Positions 58,060-64,000 of a DNA stretch of 64,000 nt are shown piece after piece. Within the stretch, counting starts at the first letter, position 1, and each line of letters opens with the position of its first letter. The stretch is taken from positions 1 through 64,000 of the forward strand of contig JADKEK010000004.1 in assembly GCA_016718035.1 (NCBI GenBank). Direction: 5' to 3'. The stretch comes from Bacteroidota bacterium. Lineage in GTDB: Bacteria > Bacteroidota > Bacteroidia > Chitinophagales > BACL12. Under the pieces are notes generated by a model. It did not search any database and was not told the DNA's origin. It worked only from the letters and a program-made list of their open reading frames with translations. The translations under genes and the position numbers were made by a program.

Positions 58060-59988
58060 ATGAAAATCTCCCTGTTGGTAACAATATTCCTATGCAATCT
58101 AAGGCTAACTGCTCAAATTCCAAGTTTGGTCTGGAATATGAGTTATGGCGGAACCGAATTTGAATCTGGGCATTCAGTTATTATCCAAGGTAATGATTTC
58201 GTACTTGTCGGTGACTCCAATTCTGCAGACGGCGATGTAGATTTTAATGCAGGATATGATGATATTTACCTGGCAAAAATAAACTCAAGTAATGAATTAT
58301 TGTTTTCCAAAACTTATGGAGGGTCAGATATCGAACATGGTTATTCAATAAGCGAAACATTTGATGGAGGGCTATTAGTGGGTGGAGCATCCAAGTCAAA
58401 TGATGGGGATATCCCAAATAATTATGGATTTAACGATGCGATTTTATTAAAGACTGATAGCTCAGGAAATTTAGAATGGATAAGAAACTATGGCGGAAGT
58501 CAGGAAGATATTATTTCGTCTATAATTACAACTCTTGATAGCGGATATATATTCACCGGCACTTCTAAATCTACAGACATTGATATAACAGACCATTTAG
58601 GTGTTTCTGAGAATTCGGATATAATAGTTGGAAGAACAGACTCTGTGGGAAATTTATTATGGCTTAGATCTTATGGAACCGTTTTTAGCGATGGTGCAAA
58701 TGAAATTATAAAAACAAAGGATAGCTGTTACTTAATATGCGGTTATGTAAATTTCTTTTTTGCTGATTATTATGTTTTAAAAATCGATGCAGCTGGAAAC
58801 ATTTTATGGGAACAGATTTATGGTGGTACTGAATTTGACCAAGCTTATAGTATTTATGAATTGACTGACGGTAATCTTATTGTCTGTGGAGAAACAAATT
58901 CAAATGATGGAGATGTTTCGTTTTCACATGGCAGCACTGATAATTGGGTGATATGCCTTGACCCTGATGGTATTTTAATTTGGCAACGCTCATACGGAGG
59001 ATCAAAAGCAGATATTGGATTTGAGGTTTTTGAAAGTCTTGATAACTCAATATTTATTTCAGGTTCAACAACTACAGATAATGATGGCGATATTGTAGGT
59101 CACCATGGTGCTACTTTAAATGGTGATTTTTGGACACTGAAAATAGATTATTTCGGTGTAATTAAATGGACTAATTGTTACGGAGGCATTAGTCCTGAAT
59201 GGGGCTATGGATCTACTGAATTAATAGACTCAACATACGTTATTATTGGCTCGTCATTTTCTTTAGATGGAGATGTTGATGGCCACCACGAAGAAGTAGT
59301 TGCAAATACCGATATTTGGGCAATTAAGTTAAAAGAAACATGTATCCAAGAAAAATATTACGAAGACCTTGACAATGATTTATATGGCAACCAAAACATC
59401 TATATTTATAGCTGTTTTGATACACTTGGCTTTGTAATTGCCACACTTGAATTTGATTGCGATGATACAAATCCCGCAATTTATCCTGATGCAGTTGAAA
59501 GCTGTAATTACATTGACGATAATTGCAATGGGTTATTTGATGAAGGCTTTGCTTATTTGCACACCTTTGAAGATTTTGATGGTGATGGGTTCGGTAACGA
59601 AAATGTAGATTCTTTATCATGTATAATGCCGGCAGGTTTCGTCTTAGATAACACTGATTGCGATGATAGTAATAATACAATTTATCCCGGAGGCACTGAG
59701 TTATTAAATGGCCTCGACGACGATTGCGACCAAATTGCTGATGAAGGGTTAGCTACAACAGATATTGTAAAAAATACAATAAGTATTTTCCCGAATCCTG
59801 TAAATTCGATTTTATTTATCCAATCAGATGCAACACAGCATATTACCATAGTAAATCAATTGGGAGAAGAAATATTAAACACAAATTTATTTATCGGACT
59901 AAATACCATTTCAGTAGAAAATTTTGCAAGTGGTGTGTATTGGGTAAAAGCGGAAAATGGAGAAATGGTGGTTTGGGTGAAGGAGTGA
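58060..59988 (+). CDS. Secreted T9SS protein, paralogue of 55869-57995
   Basis: The start at 58060 gives signal peptide MKISLLVTIFLCNLRLTAQ; an upstream in-frame ATG at 58027 adds eleven residues. It has the same propeller-like repeats (GGTEFESGHSVI, DGGLLVGGASKSNDGD, WIRNYGGSQED), two MopE-type repeats instead of three (CNYIDDNCNGLFDEGF, TDCDDSNNTIYPGG), and a T9SS sorting domain almost identical in DNA to its neighbour. The nearly identical 3' 250 bp suggests recent duplication or gene conversion. Role unknown. Confidence 0.88.
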   Translation: MKISLLVTIFLCNLRLTAQIPSLVWNMSYGGTEFESGHSVIIQGNDFVLVGDSNSADGDVDFNAGYDDIYLAKINSSNELLFSKTYGGSDIEHGYSISETFDGGLLVGGASKSNDGDIPNNYGFNDAILLKTDSSGNLEWIRNYGGSQEDIISSIITTLDSGYIFTGTSKSTDIDITDHLGVSENSDIIVGRTDSVGNLLWLRSYGTVFSDGANEIIKTKDSCYLICGYVNFFFADYYVLKIDAAGNILWEQIYGGTEFDQAYSIYELTDGNLIVCGETNSNDGDVSFSHGSTDNWVICLDPDGILIWQRSYGGSKADIGFEVFESLDNSIFISGSTTTDNDGDIVGHHGATLNGDFWTLKIDYFGVIKWTNCYGGISPEWGYGSTELIDSTYVIIGSSFSLDGDVDGHHEEVVANTDIWAIKLKETCIQEKYYEDLDNDLYGNQNIYIYSCFDTLGFVIATLEFDCDDTNPAIYPDAVESCNYIDDNCNGLFDEGFAYLHTFEDFDGDGFGNENVDSLSCIMPAGFVLDNTDCDDSNNTIYPGGTELLNGLDDDCDQIADEGLATTDIVKNTISIFPNPVNSILFIQSDATQHITIVNQLGEEILNTNLFIGLNTISVENFASGVYWVKAENGEMVVWVKE

Positions 59989-60854
59989 GTGTGAATTGGA
60001 TTGAAACAGCCATTGAAACAAAATTGAAGCAGAATTGAAACAAGATTGAATCAATCCCGATAGCTATCGGGGGAATCAAAATTGAGGTTGTGTAATCGCA
60101 TTAAAATTTTGATTCAATTTAAAAATTAATAAAATTTGAAATGATGTAAATAATATGCATAACACATACAAAGTTGCAAATGTCCTGAAACAACTAAACC
60201 AACCTCCTGGAATGTCCTCCTTGGGAGTTAACTCCCAAGGTAATCGGGAGTTGCTGCATGTTATGATGAGTGGATTGCGCTTGCGGGTTAAAGATTAAAC
60301 GCATAAATGATATTAACGTTTTTAAATCAACATTTTTTCGTGGATGCTAGCATCCCAATGTTATTCGGGAGTTAACTCCCTCATGGGACGGGGGCGGCCG
60401 GTGAGAAAGATTGAAACAGCCGGTGAGAATTGAAACAGCCGAAGAACTAAATTGAAACAGCCATTGAAGCAAGATTGAACAAAATTGAAACAAGATTGGG
60501 ATTCAGTAGTTGCATTAAAATTTTGATTCTTCCCATAGCTATCGTGACTGCTCAATTTTGTACAATAAAAAAATAAAAAACCCCTCAATTGGAAATCAAA
60601 ATGATATTTCTTAGATGAATCAAAATTTTGTTTCAATTCTGTTCTCCCGATAGCTATCGGGATTGATCAATCAAAAAATAAAAAACCACAATAGGAATTC
60701 AAAACGATATTTCTAGTATGAATTAAAATTTTGCTCTCCCGATAGCTATCGGGATTGTTCAATCTTGCTCAATCAAAAAATAAAAAACCCGTTGATCTCT
60801 CAACGGGTTTCAAACAGTATCAATTTTTTAACCAGTGCCTCAGCACCCTCCACA
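59989..60854. repeat. Repeat-rich gene-free region
   Basis: No gene is supported. It holds perfect or near CCCGATAGCTATCGGG palindromes at 60056-60071, 60646-60661 and 60738-60753, with a degenerate copy at 60532-60546. CCTTGGGAGTTAACTCCCAA is the start of a 22-bp perfect palindrome at 60219-60240, and a 14-bp relative lies at 60367-60380. The 44-bp direct repeat copy sits at 60107-60150. Words ATTGAAACAG and AAATTGAAAC recur many times around 59998-60050 and 60411-60495. A block of roughly 90 bp containing GATATTTCT and one palindrome occurs in tandem. Confidence 0.8.
60785..60810 (-). terminator. Terminator of the pirin-YceI genes
   Basis: AAACCCGTTGA (60785-60795), loop TCTC, TCAACGGGTTT (60800-60810), followed on the minus strand by further T residues. 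Confidence 0.9.
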
Positions 60855-61406
60855 TCACTTCACCTCAATCAACTGAATTTCGCAATTGATTTTTACTTCT
60901 TCGCTCACTAAAACGCCACCTGTTTCCAATGCGGCATTCCAGTTTAATTTAAAATCGGTACGGTTAATTTTTCCGTTGATGGTAAATCCGGCTTTGGCAT
61001 TTCCCCAAGGGTCTTTCATTACACCACCAAATTCAACATCGAGTTTAATGTTTTTAGTTACGTCGCGGATGGTTAAATCGCCATATAATTCGTAGCTGCC
61101 ATCGTTGTCAACACTTTCGTATTTAGTTGGCTTAAATGTAATTGCAGGATATGCTTCTGCATTAAAAAAATCGTCGCTGCGTAAATGGGTGTCGCGACCT
61201 TCGTTGCGGGTGTTTACGCTTGCAGTTTCTGCTGCAAATGCAATTACTGCAGTCATAAAATCTTCACCTTGTGTAGTTACGTCGATGGTGTATTTTTCGA
61301 ATTCACCACGTACTGTTGTCATCATTAAGTGTTTTACACTAAATCCGATAGTTGAATGGGTTGGATCTACCACCCAGTTTCTTGTTGTTGTAGTTGCTGT
61401 ACTCAT
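60855..61406 (-). CDS. YceI-family lipid-binding protein
   Basis: 183 residues of the YceI lipocalin-like fold, which binds polyisoprenoid or other long lipids in a beta-barrel. Signature stretches are WVVDPTHSTIGFSVKHLMMTTVRGEF (start of the fold), RDTHLRSDDFFNAEAYPAITF, YGDLTIRDVTKNIKLDVEF and INGKINRTDFKLNW. No signal peptide is present, unlike E. coli YceI, so this copy is probably cytoplasmic. It begins 13 bases after the pirin gene and shares its terminator. Confidence 0.95.
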   Translation of the reverse strand: MSTATTTTRNWVVDPTHSTIGFSVKHLMMTTVRGEFEKYTIDVTTQGEDFMTAVIAFAAETASVNTRNEGRDTHLRSDDFFNAEAYPAITFKPTKYESVDNDGSYELYGDLTIRDVTKNIKLDVEFGGVMKDPWGNAKAGFTINGKINRTDFKLNWNAALETGGVLVSEEVKINCEIQLIEVK

Positions 61407-61419
61407 TTTATGTATTTGT

Positions 61420-62142
61420 TTAATTTAATTGCATTGGAACTTCCATAACCAAAACCTCAGTATTTGGTTCATTTGAAGTTATTTTTAAAGATGTAATATC
61501 CCATACACCATATCCGTCGCGTTTATTTAATAATTGCTCATCAATTTTTACAGAGCCGTTTAATACAAAAAAATAAACGCCGTTGGTTTTATCATTTAAG
61601 GTATAATCTGTAACAATACCATTGTCAAATTTGCCCAAATGAAACCACGCATTTTGATGAATCCACACACCCGCATCATCCGGGTTGGGCGATAATATTT
61701 GTTGTAATTTATTTTTACTGTCAGCCTCGTTTAATGTAATCTGATCATAACGGGGTGCTACATTTTTTTTATTCGGAAACACCCATATCTGTAAAAATTT
61801 TACGGGTTGGTCGCTGTTTTTATTGTATTCGCTATGTGTAACGCCGGTTCCCGCACTCATCACCTGAATATCACCTGCACGGATTACCGTTTTATTTCCC
61901 ATACTGTCCTGATGCTCCAAATCGCCTTCCAGAGGGATGGAAATAATTTCCATATTGTCGTGCGGATGTCTGCCAAACCCCATTCCCGCCGCAACGGTAT
62001 CGTCGTTAAGCACCCTTAACACACCAAAGTTCACCCGTTCAGGATTATAATATTGAGCAAAACTGAACGTATGGTAAGAGTCCAGCCAACCGTGGTTAGC
62101 GTGCCCTCTTGTGTTTGCCGTATGTAATGCAACATTTTTCAT
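61420..62142 (-). CDS. Pirin-family (bicupin) protein
   Basis: 240 residues. The N-terminal cupin has the metal ligands in GRHPHDNMEIISIPLEGDLEHQD and the paired motif SAGTGVTHSEYN. The C-terminal cupin (around 160-235) is the usual non-metal one. Bacterial pirins of this length include quercetin dioxygenase-like enzymes such as YhhW; the real substrate is unknown. It heads the operon with the YceI-family gene, an association that suggests a role in oxidative or lipid stress, by context only. Confidence 0.93.
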   Translation of the reverse strand: MKNVALHTANTRGHANHGWLDSYHTFSFAQYYNPERVNFGVLRVLNDDTVAAGMGFGRHPHDNMEIISIPLEGDLEHQDSMGNKTVIRAGDIQVMSAGTGVTHSEYNKNSDQPVKFLQIWVFPNKKNVAPRYDQITLNEADSKNKLQQILSPNPDDAGVWIHQNAWFHLGKFDNGIVTDYTLNDKTNGVYFFVLNGSVKIDEQLLNKRDGYGVWDITSLKITSNEPNTEVLVMEVPMQLN

Positions 62143-62390
62143 AACGTTTCCTTTTTTTTAACATCGCTGTGCGAATATCGCAAATTTCAGCAATTTGTAT
62201 GTATATACATATAAATCATCGAAAAAGTTCGAATAAACAAAAAAATGTTCATGGTGGAGTAGCTGCTTATTAGCTATTTATAGTAATCTATGTACACCAG
62301 AAATAAGCATAAAGTAATCCAATAGACTAAATACAAAGCCGCAAAACGGAGAATTTAATTTGCTTATAAATCTAATACCTTTCTAATAGC

Positions 62391-62702
62391 TTATTTAATT
62401 TCATTAAATGTAGCCTCATCAACATCACCAAGTTTTTTTTTAAGCCTTTCCTGAGAGAGCGAGCGAATTTGGAAGCAATCGGCGGCGGAGGTTTTAGAAA
62501 GTCCATTAGTTGTGTTTGGCTCTATTTTTATCATCCATGGAGCAATGCTATATCGTTCCTTCCAATCGGTAATGGGTACAATTATTTTTAAGGGTAGTTT
62601 GCCCAACCTGTTATCATTAACAACAATAGCAGGTCTTTTTTTCTGAATTTCAGCACCTTTTGTTGGGTCAAGGTCGATCAACCAAATTTCACTTTGTTTC
62701 AT
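62391..62702 (-). CDS. PemK/MazF-family toxin (endoribonuclease)
   Basis: 103 residues from the ATG at 62702. EIWLIDLDPTKGAEIQKKRP (residues 4-23) and AIVVNDNRLGKLPLKIIVPI are the classic first strands of the PemK/MazF barrel. SKTSAADCFQIRSLSQERL contains the conserved Ser/Thr-rich and acidic residues of the active-site side. Such toxins cut mRNA at short sequences and are neutralised by a co-encoded antitoxin. The antitoxin gene lies upstream and overlaps it by 14 bases. Confidence 0.9.
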   Translation of the reverse strand: MKQSEIWLIDLDPTKGAEIQKKRPAIVVNDNRLGKLPLKIIVPITDWKERYSIAPWMIKIEPNTTNGLSKTSAADCFQIRSLSQERLKKKLGDVDEATFNEIK

Positions 62703-62901
62703 AGAAATTTTCCAAATCAAGTGAAGTAAATGCAGTTAAATCTTTGTCGTTTACATAATCATTGTAAAGTTCATTGGCAGCAAATTCCATTTGATTTCCC
62801 ATTTCTTCCTTTTTAATGGATTTGATCGTTTCCTCTACCACATAAAACCTTTGGGTAAGTGGTAATCGTAAGATTTCCTGTATTAAATCTATAGTTTGCA
62901 T
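62689..62901 (-). CDS. Probable antitoxin of the PemK/MazF-type module
   Basis: 70 residues. An N-terminal helix (TIDLIQEILRLPLTQRFYVV) is followed by a charged, acidic C-terminus (NDKDLTAFTSLDLENFYETK). This shape, a short helical part and a flexible acidic tail that wraps the toxin, fits antitoxins. I assign the role from size, position and the 14-base overlap with the toxin gene, not from a recognised DNA-binding motif. Confidence 0.8.
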   Translation of the reverse strand: MQTIDLIQEILRLPLTQRFYVVEETIKSIKKEEMGNQMEFAANELYNDYVNDKDLTAFTSLDLENFYETK

Positions 62902-63194
62902 ATTCGTAATATTTTAAGGATAAAAATTGCTACCTACCAACAATAGCGAAAGTCCTTTTACTTTATTTAACGTATTTATTTGGACTACAGTGTCCACGTA
63001 TCTATTTTTTGATACTTATTGGATACAAAATTAACTTAAATATTCAAAATAGTATTCATTGAGCCTATAATTCAGGTAGCAATTGGATTGCATCATTGCT
63101 GAATATATGCCTGTCACCTAAGAAGTCTGCTACCAAAAAGTCTGAGACGTTTTCGACCAGTAGGTTAACATTTTAAATAGTGCATTTAATTATA

Positions 63195-63629
63195 TCAACC
63201 CAAAATTAAACCAAAGTATACCTTTTCATAAACTCCCCCGGCATTCACCACCGGCACCACCGCATTTTTAAAATCCTTTGGATTGCGTGTAATAATGGCA
63301 TCGGTGAATTCGGTTTTTGTTGCAGCGTTATGTAACAGGGCTTCTTCAAATTCAGTGAAGTTAGAATTAAATGCCATTAAAATATCTTGTTTATTTATTT
63401 CAATAATTTCAACAATATGTAATAATTGTTGTAAATGTTCAACAGCTTTTACTTTACCTATTTCTTTACGCAAAAAATAATAACAGGTAATAATACTTTG
63501 AGCACTGATAAATGCTTCCAGTTTTTTATTTTCACATAATACCAATACCTGTTCAGCATAATCGCCAAAAGGTTTTCTCCCGAAATAAAAATCGAGCAAA
63601 ATATCAGTATCAATAAAAACTGTTTTCAA
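63195..63629 (-). CDS. PIN-domain ribonuclease (VapC-like toxin)
   Basis: 144 residues. The acidic residues of the PIN active site are visible: Asp7/Asp9 in VFIDTDILLDFYFGR, Glu and Asp in FEEALLHNAA and EFTDAIITRNPKDF. The final TRNPKDFKNAVVPVVN segment is typical of this toxin class. PIN toxins cut tRNA or rRNA with Mg2+. It overlaps the upstream gene by 4 bases (ATGA), so toxin translation depends on the antitoxin frame. Confidence 0.9.
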   Translation of the reverse strand: MKTVFIDTDILLDFYFGRKPFGDYAEQVLVLCENKKLEAFISAQSIITCYYFLRKEIGKVKAVEHLQQLLHIVEIIEINKQDILMAFNSNFTEFEEALLHNAATKTEFTDAIITRNPKDFKNAVVPVVNAGGVYEKVYFGLILG

Positions 63630-63877
63630 CGAGCGGATTTATCTTCTTTATTTTTAATTAATTCTTTATATGAAGTTTGTTCAGGGTATTTCCATTTAAT
63701 GATACCTTTCGATAATACAATTGTAGGTGATTTTTTTTCTGATGTATCATGTATTTCATATAAACGTTCAATGTATTCTTCAAACAAAGCTGAGACCGAA
63801 CGTTTTTGATTACGACTAATGGAACGTGCTTTTTTAATCACGTTTTTATCGATGCTTAAGGTGAGTTTTGTTTTCAT
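63626..63877 (-). CDS. Ribbon-helix-helix antitoxin (DUF6364-like)
   Basis: 83 residues. MKTKLTLSIDKNVIKKARSI is the beta-strand plus first helix of a ribbon-helix-helix DNA-binding fold, and KRSVSALFEEYIERLY the second helix. The Lys/Ser-rich C-terminus is the probable toxin-binding part. It is the first gene of the module and its own operator candidate lies just upstream (63879-63905). Confidence 0.88.
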   Translation of the reverse strand: MKTKLTLSIDKNVIKKARSISRNQKRSVSALFEEYIERLYEIHDTSEKKSPTIVLSKGIIKWKYPEQTSYKELIKNKEDKSAR

Positions 63878-63878
63878 T

Positions 63879-63905
63879 ATACGTATGAAAAATAAAGATA
63901 CGTAT
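63879..63905 (-). promoter_or_regulatory. Candidate autoregulatory operator of the PIN module
   Basis: Two perfect 8-bp palindromes ATACGTAT at 63879-63886 and 63898-63905, 19 bases centre to centre, lie just before the antitoxin ATG. A TATCTTTA box on the minus strand overlaps them. The spacing suits two ribbon-helix-helix dimers. Confidence 0.6.
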
Positions 63906-64000
63906 TGTTTTATTCATTTTATACCTATTAAACATCTCTTTTTTCGGCATCCAAATTTTTTTATGAAATGTTTTCCCCATTTTATATGTTTATTTCAACA

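Overview
The window looks like a chromosomal segment of an AT-rich member of the Bacteroidota. The evidence is nine secreted proteins with type IX secretion (T9SS) sorting domains (one of them frameshifted), repeated TAnnTTTG promoter boxes close to start codons, an absence of obvious Shine-Dalgarno sites, and a 46-bp CRISPR repeat resembling the long type II-C repeats of this phylum. I cannot place it below phylum level. No rRNA or tRNA genes were recognised.

Bases 1-6382 are one CRISPR array that continues past the left edge: 84 complete repeats, one partial repeat and 84 spacers, with no cas gene anywhere in the 64 kb. The last repeat runs into the 3' end of a secreted-protein gene and supplies its stop codon. 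A lone, mutated repeat copy lies 3.8 kb further on (10222-10267), beyond a two-gene operon that has a second copy at 15679-19708.

Bases 10.6-20.5 kb hold small hypothetical genes, a TPR protein, the RNA ligase gene rtcB and a DUF1295 membrane enzyme. rtcB is preceded by a consensus promoter, a 29-codon reading frame and a terminator/antiterminator pair that looks like an attenuator. The second copy of the secreted operon follows; its large gene is frameshifted. Bases 20.9-30 kb carry a T9SS type B protein, an M16 peptidase pair (one frameshifted), rnhB, an ABC exporter and a helical hypothetical. Bases 29.6-34.6 kb carry two T9SS proteins with dockerin-like calcium repeats and a possible small RNA.

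Bases 34.7-48.6 kb are mostly housekeeping and signalling: a GreA-like protein, a Cys/Met-metabolism PLP enzyme, a metacaspase with a membrane partner, a histidine kinase/response regulator pair, a cytosolic subtilase with its own partner, a metallo-beta-lactamase-fold lipoprotein, mfd and a ferredoxin-NADP reductase-type enzyme. From 48.6 to 54.1 kb nearly every gene (membrane glycosyltransferase, a membrane protein, dtd, rsgA, GGGP synthase-like) is split by one- or two-base indels, mostly in A or T runs; recO is intact. This pattern suggests local sequence error more than real decay.

Bases 54.7-64 kb carry an RDD membrane protein, two tandem paralogous T9SS proteins with MopE-type metal-binding repeats inside a zone of palindromes and direct repeats, a YceI-pirin pair, and two toxin-antitoxin modules (PemK/MazF type and PIN type), the second with a probable operator.
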